A stretch of 64,000 nt of DNA from Pyropia haitanensis. Its lineage: Eukaryota; Rhodophyta; Bangiophyceae; Bangiales; Bangiaceae. The notes below the pieces were generated by a model. That model saw only the letters and a list, made by a program, of their open reading frames with translations, had not been told where the DNA came from and ran no database searches. The position numbers were made by a program, and so were the translations under genes. Below, in pieces: positions 9,138 through 18,964 of the stretch (within the stretch, counting starts at the first letter, position 1; every line of letters begins with the position of its first letter). The stretch lies in the NCBI GenBank assembly GCA_008729055.1, contig SDUX01000003.1, forward strand, positions 1,736,001 to 1,800,000. Direction: 5' to 3'.

Positions 9138-11978
9138 ATGACCGCTGGCGCTCCTGATGCGGTTGTCCAAGCGGCGGTGCGACTGCTGCCGGCGGGGTCG
9201 CTGCCGCCAGCCGGCAGGACGGCGGCACGACTGGCGCCGGCCGGGCCGCTGCCGCGCGCCGGTGGGACGACCGCGCGCGTGGCACCGGCCGGGCCGCTGC
9301 CGCGAGCGGATGGGACGGCGGCACGCCTGGCGCCGTCAGGGCAGCGGCTACCAACGGGCGGGACAGCCGCGCGGCTGCTACCGGCGGGGCCCCGCCCGCC
9401 AGCGGCGCGGACGGCGACACGCGTCGCGCCGGCCGGCCAACTACCACCGACGAGCAGGACGGCGGCGGCACTACCGGCGCCGGCTGCGCCGCAGCCACCC
9501 GCCGGCGGGACGGCGGCACGCCTGGCGCCGGCCGGGCCGCTGCCGCCCCCCCCGGCCGGGGCGGCAGCACAACCGCGACCGGTGGCGGCGCGGGTGCTGT
9601 CGCCCGCGAGCGACACGGCGGTCCGGCTGGCACCCGCCGGGCCGCTGCCACCACCGCCGGACGACACGGCGCCGACGGTGCTGCTGTCGCCGGCGGGCGT
9701 GCAGGGGGTGCTTTTGGCGGCGGCCGGGCCGCTGCCGACGCCCCTCGCGCGGGCGCTGTCCGCGGCGCGTCCCAAGGTCACCGCCACGCGTGGGCAGGGG
9801 CGGGGGGGGGCCCGCGCTGGGGCGGGCCGCCGACCTACGGGGGGGGGAGCGGCGGCGGGCGGTGCCGCCTCCGCCGCAGCAGCGGTCGCGCCGCCCACCC
9901 ACGGGCAAACGGTCGTGGCCGACGCGGGCGGTGGCGGTGCCGCCTCCGCTGTGGCGCCCGCCGCTCTGCTGGGGGCGATCCCTTCGGGCGCCGCCGCCGC
10001 AGTGGGCGCCGCCGCCGCAGTGGGCGCCGCCGCCGCCATGTCTGTTCCGGCGGCCTCGCCGGTTGCATTTCGCCTGCCGGCACCGTTGGCACGCGCCGGT
10101 GGGGCCGGTGTGGCCGCGGCGGCGGCCGCCGCGCGAGCCCCCGCTTGGCTGAATCCAATGGCGCCGCCGATGGCGCCGCGGCCCCTGCCGCCGTGGGTGA
10201 TGCGGTTTCCATCGGCGTGGCCGCTGCGCCCCCCGCGGGTGCCATCGCCGCCGCTGACACGCCTGGCCCCGGCGGGGCCAATTCCCCCGCCGCTCGACCC
10301 GTCCATGCACGCTGCTGGCGGTGGGAAGCGCCGGGGGCGGCCGCCTCGCGCTGCGACGCAGGCAGCGGCGGCGGCGGGAGCGGCGCGGTTACCGGCCGGG
10401 CGGGCGGTGGCCAACGCCCGGGCGCCGGCGCCGGCAACCGCAACGGCCACCAGTCTGGACACGCGGCGGGACAGTCCTGCGCGTCCCCCTCTGGCGGCGC
10501 CGTCGACGGGCGCCACGCCACGTCCGCCGCCGACGCCGTCGGCCGACTTGGAGGGGGTGTTGACCGCCGACGCGGCGGCGCCGCTGCCAGTGCCGGCAGC
10601 GCCGCCGGCCTCGCGGGTGCCTGCGCCTGTGCAGAGGGCGGTGTTGGCATCCGCAGCTGCTCGTCGGATGGCGCCCACCCCGGCGCGGCCAACCGGTGCC
10701 GCCGTTGCGCCAGCCTGCGGAGGGGCGCGCTGGCTGGCGCCAGCGGTAACCCCCTTCCCGGCTGTGGGGAGGGGGGCGTCGGCCACACCCGCGGCGCCCC
10801 TTTGGGCCACGCTCCCCTCTCCTCTTGGGCGGCTGCTGCCGGCGGGCGCGCTCCCTCCGCTACTCGGCGCGCCCGCCATGGCGCCGGCGCAGGCTCGTCC
10901 CGCCCCGCGAGAGATTGCCCTGGCGCCATCGGGGCCGCTGCCGCCGCCGGCGCCCGCGGTGAAGGCCTGGCGCCGCCCGCGGGCGCGGCGCACGACGCGC
11001 GCGGCGCCCGCGCGGCCGGCTTGGCCGCCGGCGGGTCCGGCCGCCCCGGCGGTGGCGAGCGCGGCGGCGGCGCTCGCACGGTCGGCTCGGCCGCCTGCGG
11101 GCACCGCCGCGCCGGTGGAGGCGACGACGGCGGCGATGGCGTCGGCCGCGCCGCCCCGGCCAGCTCTGCCTGCGGTCGCGTCCGCCGCGCGCCGGACGGC
11201 GGCGGCCGCCGCCGGGAGTCCCGACCCCCCCCTCCTTGCGGAACCCCTGGTGACGATTGTTCCCATGAACGTGGGGGCCTTGCCGCCTGTGGCGGTCCGT
11301 CCGGTCACGGTCACGGCCGCGGCGGTGGCGCCCCGCGTCGCGGCGGTGGCGCCCCCAGCCGCGGCGGCACTGCCGCGCGGCGCCGCCGCCGCCGCGGCGT
11401 CGTCGGCGGCGGCGGCCGCGCTCGCGCGCGCGGACCGGCTTATGGCCAACGCCCCCTGGCCGGTGCGCCTGGCGCCGGTGGCACAACTGGCACCGGCGGC
11501 GCCGCTGCGGTGGCCGGTGCGCCTGGCACCGGCGGCGCCTCTGGGGCAGGTGCAGCGACAGGCCCCCGCGAGCGGGGCTGGGGGGGCGGCGGCTGCGGCC
11601 GTCCCCATCCGGCGAACGCCCGTCTCCGCCTCTGCGGCCACGGCACTTCCGCCCAGGCCGCTGCCGGTCGGTCGGTCACCCGCGTCAACCGTCCCGGCGG
11701 CGCCGCCGGCCATGGGGCGCCGGACGCTGACGCCGGCGGCGGTGGCAGCGGCGGCGGCAGCGGCCGTCGCTGCCGTGTCTTCGGGCTCGCGCCGGCGGAC
11801 ACTGGCGCCGGCGGCGGTGGCGTCGCCGGCAGTCGCGGCGTCGGCGTCGGGCTCGCGGCGGCGGACGCTGGCGCCGGCGGCAGCGCCGTCGACCGTCGTG
11901 GCGATGCCGCCGCCAGCCAAGCGGCGCCGGACGGCGGCAGCAGCGGGGGCGGCGGCGTCGGCGCCGCCGACGGGGTAG
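9138..11978 (+). CDS. RLAPAGPLPP-repeat protein with AT-hook-like motif (novel)
   Basis: An open frame for 946 residues starting at the first ATG, which sits just before the repeats. I do not recognise the family. A unit of the form RLAPAGPLPP followed by 3-6 variable residues (often AGGTAA or similar) recurs about a dozen times in the first 200 residues. It returns singly much later, as in RLAPAGPIPP, LLPAGALPP, ALAPSGPLPP and VRLAPAAPLG. At about residue 395 lies KRRGRPPR, the RGRP core of an AT-hook. The C-terminus has three copies of a SRRRTLAPAAV unit and ends in KRRRTAAA, a likely nuclear signal. Conservation of the unit across 2.5 kb in one frame only argues for coding. The reverse strand is also open across the region, so this needs transcript support. 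A nuclear DNA-binding role is inference. Confidence 0.55.
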   Translation: MTAGAPDAVVQAAVRLLPAGSLPPAGRTAARLAPAGPLPRAGGTTARVAPAGPLPRADGTAARLAPSGQRLPTGGTAARLLPAGPRPPAARTATRVAPAGQLPPTSRTAAALPAPAAPQPPAGGTAARLAPAGPLPPPPAGAAAQPRPVAARVLSPASDTAVRLAPAGPLPPPPDDTAPTVLLSPAGVQGVLLAAAGPLPTPLARALSAARPKVTATRGQGRGGARAGAGRRPTGGGAAAGGAASAAAAVAPPTHGQTVVADAGGGGAASAVAPAALLGAIPSGAAAAVGAAAAVGAAAAMSVPAASPVAFRLPAPLARAGGAGVAAAAAAARAPAWLNPMAPPMAPRPLPPWVMRFPSAWPLRPPRVPSPPLTRLAPAGPIPPPLDPSMHAAGGGKRRGRPPRAATQAAAAAGAARLPAGRAVANARAPAPATATATSLDTRRDSPARPPLAAPSTGATPRPPPTPSADLEGVLTADAAAPLPVPAAPPASRVPAPVQRAVLASAAARRMAPTPARPTGAAVAPACGGARWLAPAVTPFPAVGRGASATPAAPLWATLPSPLGRLLPAGALPPLLGAPAMAPAQARPAPREIALAPSGPLPPPAPAVKAWRRPRARRTTRAAPARPAWPPAGPAAPAVASAAAALARSARPPAGTAAPVEATTAAMASAAPPRPALPAVASAARRTAAAAAGSPDPPLLAEPLVTIVPMNVGALPPVAVRPVTVTAAAVAPRVAAVAPPAAAALPRGAAAAAASSAAAAALARADRLMANAPWPVRLAPVAQLAPAAPLRWPVRLAPAAPLGQVQRQAPASGAGGAAAAAVPIRRTPVSASAATALPPRPLPVGRSPASTVPAAPPAMGRRTLTPAAVAAAAAAAVAAVSSGSRRRTLAPAAVASPAVAASASGSRRRTLAPAAAPSTVVAMPPPAKRRRTAAAAGAAASAPPTG
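9160..9720 (+). repeat. Coding tandem repeats, RLAPAGPLPP unit
   Basis: At DNA level this is an imperfect tandem array of about 42-48 bases. A core like CTGGCGCCGGCCGGGCCGCT returns with spacers of multiples of three. Copies differ mainly in the variable linker, consistent with selection on the peptide. Confidence 0.7.
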
Positions 11979-12099
11979 TGCCGGGGCGGCAGTGTGGTTG
12001 GTTGTGGACGCCCTTGAGCGGCTCTCCCGACGGCGGGCGGACCGCAAGTCTCGTTTCCCACTCGGGCACGGATGGGTTGGTTGATTTTTTGCAGACGCG

Positions 12100-12414
12100 T
12101 CAGCGCTGCTGAATCACCATAAGGTGGAGACGATGACGCTGCGACTGCCACGCAAGCGCTCTACCGCGAATACGCTCACGCTGCTTTGCCAGGCCGACAA
12201 GGCCGAACTGCTCCGCGACGCCGTCCTCGCGCCGTGTACGAGCACGCACGCGTCCCCCTGCCGACGCGGTCTTTACCGCCGGGGGATGTAGATTGCTGTG
12301 GGCCTGCGCTGCTTCCTTCCCCCGCTGTTGGGGCAGAACGCGGTCCGGGCGCTGCGGGTGTATGTTGTGCCAGTGGTAGAGGCGGAGGAGGGTTTCGTGC
12401 ACGATGTTGGCTAG
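12100..12414 (-). CDS. Coding-looking segment, possible 3' exon of the 12.6-12.9 kb gene
   Basis: The minus strand reads AQHRVLANIVHETLLRLYHW and continues with NIHPQRPDR and a Gln/Arg/Lys-rich tail to a stop at 12100. Unlike the shadow frames nearby, the residue mix is balanced (Leu, Ile, His, Tyr, Trp). A CTCTTGCACAG acceptor-like site sits directly before the segment. It may be the last exon of the gene that begins at 12939, but no join keeps both the GT donor and the phase obvious. No family recognised. Confidence 0.3.
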   Translation of the reverse strand, partial: LANIVHETLLRLYHWHNIHPQRPDRVLPQQRGKEAAQAHSNLHPPAVKTASAGGRVRARTRREDGVAEQFGLVGLAKQRERIRGRALAWQSQRHRLHLMVIQQR

Positions 12415-12588
12415 GACGCGGTGCTGTGCAAGAGCCCTAGTCTACGACACTCGGGGTCGCAGCCCGTGTTTCTGTCTGCCGGACGTGTCAGTGCCAGCCA
12501 AGAGGTGTTGGAGCTGTCTGAGTGAGGCTGCTGTGACTTTTTCGGCCTTGGGTAGCGGTAAGCGTTTGGGCTCCTCCCCACCCTCCTC

Positions 12589-12939
12589 TCACTCCGCGTC
12601 AGCGAGGCACATGGATGGGCTTGCTGGCAAAGCAGCACCCCCACCTTTGACGGTGACGCGGCGATAGGCACGACTGCAGGTGATTGCCGCGGTCTGGGTG
12701 GTGCTGGCAACGTCATCGCGTAAGCGCTCCAACTCGAGTCTCAACTCGCGTTTCTTGTCTTGGAGCGGCCCGAAGCCCAGCTGTGGCATCCTTGCTGCGG
12801 CGGCCAACGCGCCGCCGTCGTCTCCCGACCGGGCCGCGACGGCAAGCTCGTGTGTGTCGTCTGACGGCAGGTGTGGTATGCAGTACACTCTGCGTGTTTG
12901 GCCGGCCTGCGAGCGCGGCCAGCGTACGTCCGGGGCCAT
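12589..12939 (-). CDS. Hypothetical small protein or first exon
   Basis: ATG at 12939; 116 residues if unspliced. The composition looks like a real protein: VYCIPHLPSDDTHELAVAA, then a charged helical segment DKKRELRLELERLRDDV that could form a short coiled coil, then a Thr/Ala/Cys-rich part. The sequence after the codons for RRVTVK contains AAAG/GTGGGG, a possible donor, and the frame degrades beyond it. I do not recognise the family. It is divergent from the KH gene. Confidence 0.35.
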   Translation of the reverse strand: MAPDVRWPRSQAGQTRRVYCIPHLPSDDTHELAVAARSGDDGGALAAAARMPQLGFGPLQDKKRELRLELERLRDDVASTTQTAAITCSRAYRRVTVKGGGAALPASPSMCLADAE

Positions 12940-15900
12940 GGCAATTACGTTGTATTGCTAATAATACTTCCGCGGACACAATGTGAGTTTATCCATGTGA
13001 ACATACTTACAACGTATTCACTTTGGCGTTGGTGAGCGACTTTGTATCTCCATAGTTGGTTACAGCCGAAGCAGAATCGCACTTCATTGTACGGCGAGCT
13101 TGAGAGTGGAGATCGGCTCGGCGTCGCAACCTTGACGGCTGGCCTTGCGGCCAGCTGGCCCCCTCCAGCGGCTGCTGTCGGAGGGTGAACCCTTGGATGC
13201 CCCACCACCGTCTGTCAGGCCCTGCCTGCTGCCGGGGGCGGGGGGAGTGCGCTGGCCAGTTGCTTCGGGAGGGCGCCCCGGCGGGGCCGGCCAAGGCGCC
13301 CTCTGCCGGCTCGCCAGGCCGGCAGCGTGGCCTACTCCCGCTCCGAGTCGGGACCCGGTTGCCACGCCGAGGGGGCACCCGTCGCGCCCCGCGGCCGCCC
13401 CCCTCGTGTCCCGATGTGCGCGGTCCGGCCTGCGGACGAGACACGCTGGTTGGCCGCTGCCGGCCTTGTGGGCTTGAAACGCACGCGTGGAGCCAATCAG
13501 GGGTGGAGCACAGGGGCTTAACAGGGATCGGGCGGAAGGCCACACCCACGGAGGTCGTCGCGACGCAAGAGAGAGGCCACCAAGTGGCGGCGGCGCGGCT
13601 TCCGCCCCCCAACCAATGACTGGACAGCCGTTGACTGGCGCCAGCCAGTGGTGGCTCTCCAACCAGCCTCGCGCACCTCCTCCCCGTCGGCGTTGTGCCC
13701 GGCGTTTTTTTTGCAAGGGGTTTGCCGCGGCGCCCATCCGACCCGCGGCAGCGCCTACTCGACGTGACTGGGGGCGCCACGGCCCCAGTGTCTCCCGTCC
13801 AGACTGCGCGGAAGGCCAAGTGACACAGCTGTGGGGGTCGACGGGCGCGAGGGGCAGCGCCAGCGGTGGTCCTGGCGTGGGGGGCCCAGCGGTGGCCGCG
13901 GGGGGACGGCGAGTGTGGGTCCAGCCGTGGCTGTGGGGGGGGTCCCCAGGGGATCGCTCGACCGCGGCCACCCCGAGGTGGCGGAGACGAGTGGGGGCGT
14001 CGGTCGGAGGGCGACGCCGCCCCTCGCCCCGGCCCCTCCCCCTCCCACACACCCCACCTGACGCGGTCGACAACTCTGACCCCCCCCCCGGGCGAACCCC
14101 CACGGCCCACCTCGTTTCGTCAAAGAGTCTCGCCGCCGGGCGCCGCCGCGGCGGCCGGCACCCCCCCCACGCGCCGCCGTCGTACGCGCCGCACCCGCCG
14201 CGCCGCCCGACCCGTCGGCGTCTGCGAGCGCGCGCGCGCGTGTCGACGCGCGCCCCCCGCCCGCGCCGGCGCTCCGGTCCACCGCTCCGTGTCCCCCCCC
14301 CGTCTCTCCGTCCCCCGCGGATACCGGCCCGACGCGCAGCCCGAGTCCCGCGCCCCTCCCCTGTGCGGCGTCGGACGCCCCACCGCCCCCCCCCCTCCCA
14401 CTTCCGCCCCTGGCGCACCCGCTCACGCCCCCGGGACCGCGGCCACCCGCCCGGCGGCAACCGCCGCCCCTCGCCTCCCTCCCCGCTTTCCTTCTCGGCC
14501 TGCCGCGCACATCCGCGAGCGGCGCGGCGCGCGGTCGGGGCCAACGGCAGCGCCGCGGCAGCGGCAGCAGAGGCGCCGCCGCGCCGCCCCGCGGTCCCGC
14601 GGACACGCCGTGCCGCCGCTTGCATCCGCCACCGGCTGCCGCCTCCCGCCGCCCCTCCCCGGTGGCACCCTATCCCCGCAACCTGTCTGCCGTCTCCACT
14701 CCCCCCCCCCCCCCCCCCCCAACCTCCCGTCTGTTGAACTCTCAACACCGTCTCCCCTTCGCCGACCCCCTCTGCACGTATCTCCCCCGCTCTGCCTTCC
14801 TCCTGGTTTTGCGGGCGTGTGCCGGCGGCGTTGCGGCGCAGCTCCCATCTCCGCCGCGCTCTCTTGCCTCTGCTTGCGCGGGGGTTTTCCGTAGGAGGTA
14901 TTCACACCACGCGTCGCCGCTGTGGAGACTGGTGGATTGGACGGCGCGGGTGGGGGTGGGGGGGCCGGCGGCAGAGGCCTGAGGTGGGGGCGAGTGAGGT
15001 AGAGGAGCAATCACCGGCCGTCACGCATCCCTGTTTGCGTGGCCACGTGGGGCTGCCGCCACCGCCACCAAGTGGTGGCCGTGTTCATCCGAGACGCTGT
15101 GGACCTGCACGTGCGAGGGCGAGGGGAGCGGCGGGGGGAGGGGAGAGGGAGCGCGGCGGCCCGGGCGTGGTGATCCCGTGTGCTCCGGCGCGCGTGCCCA
15201 TCGCGGCAACGCACCGGTCGCAAGGGAGGGTTGTAGTAGGGTGAGAAGAGTTGTTGGAGGTGAGTCTGTGCGTCTGCGTGCTGCGGTGGGGTGAGGGCGG
15301 CGGTGAGGTGGGGTCAGCGGCGACGGTGGCGACGGCGGCGGTTTCGGCGGGGCACCGCGTTTGCACTCCCCCGTTTTTGGGTTTCCCCGCTGCACTTTCC
15401 AAGGCGGGGGGTCGACGGTGGTGCGTGGCGGCTCCCGGCGGTTTTGCTAGAGGCGGTCGGCTAGCTGTGGCGGCGGCGGGGGCGTCCACGTCCAGCGCGG
15501 GCCGTTGGCTTCCCCCCCCACCCGCTCACCTTTGCGGTTTTCGGTACGTGTGTGGGGGTGTGGCACCCCCTGCGGCTGTCGCACACAGGCTGGTCCGGCG
15601 GGCCATGCGACGGCGACGGAGGGGGTACTACACTCGCGACCTTGTGCGGTGTGCTTAGCTGAGCGGCGGGCGCCCGTCCACGATCCCGTCGGCGGCTGTT
15701 TGCGTGGTGGCTGATCGTCGTCGCGGGCGGCGGTGAGTGGGCCCCGTTGCGTGCGCTGGGGTGCACGCGTCGGCGGCGACCGGCAGCTGGTCCTTTTGTT
15801 TTTTTTGTGAGCGGCGGCCGTCCGTCGGGCTCCCGCGGCGTCGACGGGCGCTGATCGTGGGTGGCCACACCCGCAGCGGACATTGCGGCTTTTGAAGGGG

Positions 15901-16066
15901 CTGCTATCGCCAGTGCTGCTGCTTGCTTGACGGTATCCCCCCGGTAGATCCCTGATCAGGGAGCTGACACGGACCTTGTTGCCGCTAACAGACCCCTGGA
16001 GTCTGGGTCCAAGGGCAAGTGCCGATAGCGTCTTCCTCGCCGCTCGCACCTGGGGCGCACCCATTG
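12940..16066. other. 3.1-kb intergenic region upstream of the KH gene
   Basis: No conserved protein seen. Long frames are open on both strands at 13.1-14.7 kb, but they are Arg/Pro/Gly/Ala only. CCAAT-type cores occur near 13491 (AGCCAATCAGG) and 13611 (AACCAATGACTGG). The stretch from about 14040 to 14800 is strongly pyrimidine-rich on the + strand, including a 20-base C run at 14701-14720. The KH frame is open a short way 5' of its ATG, so a 5' UTR intron or upstream exon cannot be excluded. Confidence 0.45.
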
Positions 16067-18964
16067 ATGGACGCGGCGGTGGCCAGTCCGGTGCCCCCTA
16101 TTGGGATCCCCGCTGGTGGCACGCCAACGGCGGCCCCCCACCCCGCCATGGCGTCGGGGGTGTCGGCGCTGCCACCCCCCCGGGGGTCAGCGGCCAACAT
16201 GGGCCCCGACGCCCCCGCGTCCGGGCTTGCCACCCCCCCCGTCCGGGATGGCATCGACGCCGTTGAGGCCGCGCCTGGCACCGGCGCGGCTGCCATGGTG
16301 CCGGTTCCGTCGGCCAAGCACCGGGAGGATGGGCGGCTGACCAGCGTCAAAGACCTGGCAAACGACTTCGGCTCTTTCAGCATGGAGGGCGCCGTCGCGC
16401 CGGCCCAGCCGCAGCCGTCGCCGCAGCCTGCAGCCTCGTCGCGGCCGCAACCGTCGTCTGGCACTTTGGCGGCATCGAGCGGCGGTGAACCCGCCGAGGT
16501 TGGGATGACGGCCGTGTCCCCGGCGGTGGCGGCGGCATCCATGGCGGCGGCTTCGGGTACAGCGGCAGCAGCTGGGATGGCGGCAGCTGGGGCGGCACCT
16601 GCAGCGAGGGCAACAGCGGCGGCCAGGTCGGCGGGCATGGTCACGTCGGCAGAGTGGACGGGCTCTGCTGCGACGCCCGCGGCGGGCAATACGCAACCGG
16701 TGGAGGCGAGTGACCGGGGCAAGCTTGGCGGTCTGCGTTCTATCGACGCGGGGATACCCAATGGGGTCGCTGGGGTGCCCGAAACGGCAGCAGGGCTCCC
16801 CAACGGAGGCGGAGCGGTCAGCCATGGCGGCCAAGCGTCTGTCGCTGACGTCCGTGCATACGGGGAGAGCGCCCAGCCGCAGGAGGCAGTGGTTGAGTTG
16901 TGGGTTCCCTTGGCCGCCGTCGGCTCCGTCATTGGCTCCCACGGAACGGTCATCAAGTCGCTCCAGGCAAAGTCGGGCGCGATGATTGTTGTCCACAACG
17001 ACGTGTTTGATGCGACGGGCTCGTCCAAGATGATCACCATCAATGGGGCCCGCGAGGCAGTAACCATGGCCAAGAGGCTTGTGGACGAGGTCGTCGCTCG
17101 ACCTCGCGGGGGGGGTGGTGGCGGCGGCGGTGGCGTCTACGCGAGTGGCGGAGGCGGCGGCCGCGGAGGCCCATCCTCCGAGTTCCACTCGGTCCCGGCC
17201 GAGACGCTGACCGCGCCAGACCGGTTGCGGCAAATTGCCTCGCAGACGGGTGCCAAGCTGGTGGTGATAGGGCCTGCCAACCGTCATTCTGCAGGCTCTG
17301 CGGCAGGTGCGGCTGTCGCCGCAGCGGCTGGCGGACCTGCCGGGGCCCCCACCGCCGCCGCCGACGCGCGAGGGACGAACGCCGCGGCGGGACCCGATCG
17401 GCCCGCCCCCCCGTCCATGGTTGTCGTGCAGATTACTGGCCGCCAGCACGCTGTTCGCAACGCTAAGTCTATGCTTGACGACCGTAATCACCGCCCTGGC
17501 GGCGGCGGACCGGTCTCGTCCGTTGTCTCTGCTGGCCGGGTGTCCCCATCACGAGGTGGTGGTGGAAGTGGTGGTGGCGAGGGTGTCACGAACCGCTCCC
17601 CGACCGGCCCTCCACGGCGCGGCAGCAACGCTGCCGCAGACGGAGCGGCAGCGAGCAGCGGTGGTGTTGTGCCAGCTGGCAGCGGCGGCGGCGGCGCGAC
17701 GGTACGCGAAACGATTGGTGTGCGCAACGACAAGGTAGGGCTCCTCATTGGCCGTGGTGGCGTGCACGTACAAAACATCCAAGACCGGTCGGGGGCGTCC
17801 GTGCAGGTGCACAAGGACACCAACACACCACCCATGAACAGCGGCAGTGGAGTGGTGTCGGCGGGAGCAGGGGGTTTGGCAGCGTCGGCAGCGGGCGGAC
17901 GTACCATCACCCCCGCGGTAGCGGCCGCGGCGACGGAAAGTGGCACGACGACAGCAGCTGCCGACGCGGTTGGCACACCCGCTGGGGGCGCGCCAACGAT
18001 GGCTGTGACCGGCGGCGCTCCCCCCCCTGCGCTCCCTCCCCTTGTGCCTCCCATCCTGCGAGCGGTGACCATCACAGGCACCCGTGGGGCGGTGGAACTG
18101 GCAAAGAGCCTGATATCGGACCGCGTCGGGGGCATTCACCCGCCCCCGCCCGGAACGGCCGTGCACACCTCCCACCACCACCACTACCACGGCCCCCACC
18201 ACCACGGGCACCACGGGCATCACCACCCCCATGGGGGGTTCCATGGAGTGTTGCCGCCGCCGGTGCACCTGGGACCAGCCGCGTTTCAGCACCACGTGGC
18301 GGTGGCGGCTGCCGCGTCAGCGACGGCCGGCGGTGGAACCTCCCCGCCGCAGGCGGTGCCGCAGGGGGTCGGTGCTGGGGCGCTGGGTGCGAACGGTATC
18401 GGCTCCCCACCGTCCGCCGTGCCTGGACCGGGTCCAGGGGGGGTGCTCGGCGCCGCCGCCGTAGGCGTGACCCGTTTGCCCGTCTCGCCGCTGCCGATGA
18501 CGCAACAGCCCTACCCGTACCCCTACCCGCCGTACATGTATACGCACCAGGGGGTGCCGCCGGGGCACGTGCCGCCGCCGCCCGTCTTCGGGTCGCCCCC
18601 GTACGACGCGGGCGTGTATGCAGGTTCACCGGGCGGGACGGGAGCGCCGGCGGCCGCCGCCGTGTCTGCCAATGGCCTTGACATGCGCACGTACTACATG
18701 GCGTACGCGCAGCACCAGCAGCACCAGCAGCAACTTTACGCCCGCCAGCACCAGCAGCAGCAGCAGCAGGCGGCGGCAGCGGCGGCAGCCGCGGCGGCGA
18801 CCGCAGGTGGGCCGCGGCAAGGCGTCCTCCCGGCGGCGGGTGTGCCAACGACACCCATGTACGGCTACGGGGCGCTGCCAACGGCGCCGCCATTGGCCGT
18901 GGGCGTGGCCCAGCCAGTACCCGACGGCGATCGGCGACCGGTGGAGGATGGGCCAGCGGCATAG
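16067..18964 (+). CDS. KH-domain RNA/ssDNA-binding protein with long inserts
   Basis: About 965 residues in one exon from ATG 16067. Residues 1-270 are Ala/Gly/Pro-rich. KH1 (about 16888-17100) has VELWVPLAAVGSVIGSHG with the GSHG loop and the TINGAREAVTMAKRLVDEVV helix. A second, degenerate KH (about 17185-17490) lacks GxxG; its halves, RLRQIASQTGAKLVVIG and VVVQITGRQHAVRNAKSML, are split by a 45-residue Ala/Gly/Pro insert. A third KH (about 17706-18130) has GVRNDKVGLLIGRGGVHVQN with a GRGG loop, then about 85 residues of insert before AVTITGTRGAVELAKSLI. The tail has a His-rich block (18170-18240), Pro/Tyr repeats (YPYPYPPYMY) and a poly-Gln tract. It resembles FUBP/PCBP-type regulators of RNA or promoters; the exact subfamily is not determined. 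Confidence 0.85.
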   Translation: MDAAVASPVPPIGIPAGGTPTAAPHPAMASGVSALPPPRGSAANMGPDAPASGLATPPVRDGIDAVEAAPGTGAAAMVPVPSAKHREDGRLTSVKDLANDFGSFSMEGAVAPAQPQPSPQPAASSRPQPSSGTLAASSGGEPAEVGMTAVSPAVAAASMAAASGTAAAAGMAAAGAAPAARATAAARSAGMVTSAEWTGSAATPAAGNTQPVEASDRGKLGGLRSIDAGIPNGVAGVPETAAGLPNGGGAVSHGGQASVADVRAYGESAQPQEAVVELWVPLAAVGSVIGSHGTVIKSLQAKSGAMIVVHNDVFDATGSSKMITINGAREAVTMAKRLVDEVVARPRGGGGGGGGGVYASGGGGGRGGPSSEFHSVPAETLTAPDRLRQIASQTGAKLVVIGPANRHSAGSAAGAAVAAAAGGPAGAPTAAADARGTNAAAGPDRPAPPSMVVVQITGRQHAVRNAKSMLDDRNHRPGGGGPVSSVVSAGRVSPSRGGGGSGGGEGVTNRSPTGPPRRGSNAAADGAAASSGGVVPAGSGGGGATVRETIGVRNDKVGLLIGRGGVHVQNIQDRSGASVQVHKDTNTPPMNSGSGVVSAGAGGLAASAAGGRTITPAVAAAATESGTTTAAADAVGTPAGGAPTMAVTGGAPPPALPPLVPPILRAVTITGTRGAVELAKSLISDRVGGIHPPPPGTAVHTSHHHHYHGPHHHGHHGHHHPHGGFHGVLPPPVHLGPAAFQHHVAVAAAASATAGGGTSPPQAVPQGVGAGALGANGIGSPPSAVPGPGPGGVLGAAAVGVTRLPVSPLPMTQQPYPYPYPPYMYTHQGVPPGHVPPPPVFGSPPYDAGVYAGSPGGTGAPAAAAVSANGLDMRTYYMAYAQHQQHQQQLYARQHQQQQQQAAAAAAAAAATAGGPRQGVLPAAGVPTTPMYGYGALPTAPPLAVGVAQPVPDGDRRPVEDGPAA

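Noticed and set aside
10145..12112. 655-codon alternative plus frame in the repeat gene
   Set aside because: Gly/Ala-rich shadow; the RLAPAGPLPP unit is coherent only in the other frame.
13084..14748. 554-codon minus frame and 416-codon plus frame over the same DNA
   Set aside because: Both are low complexity with no conserved motif; likely intergenic.
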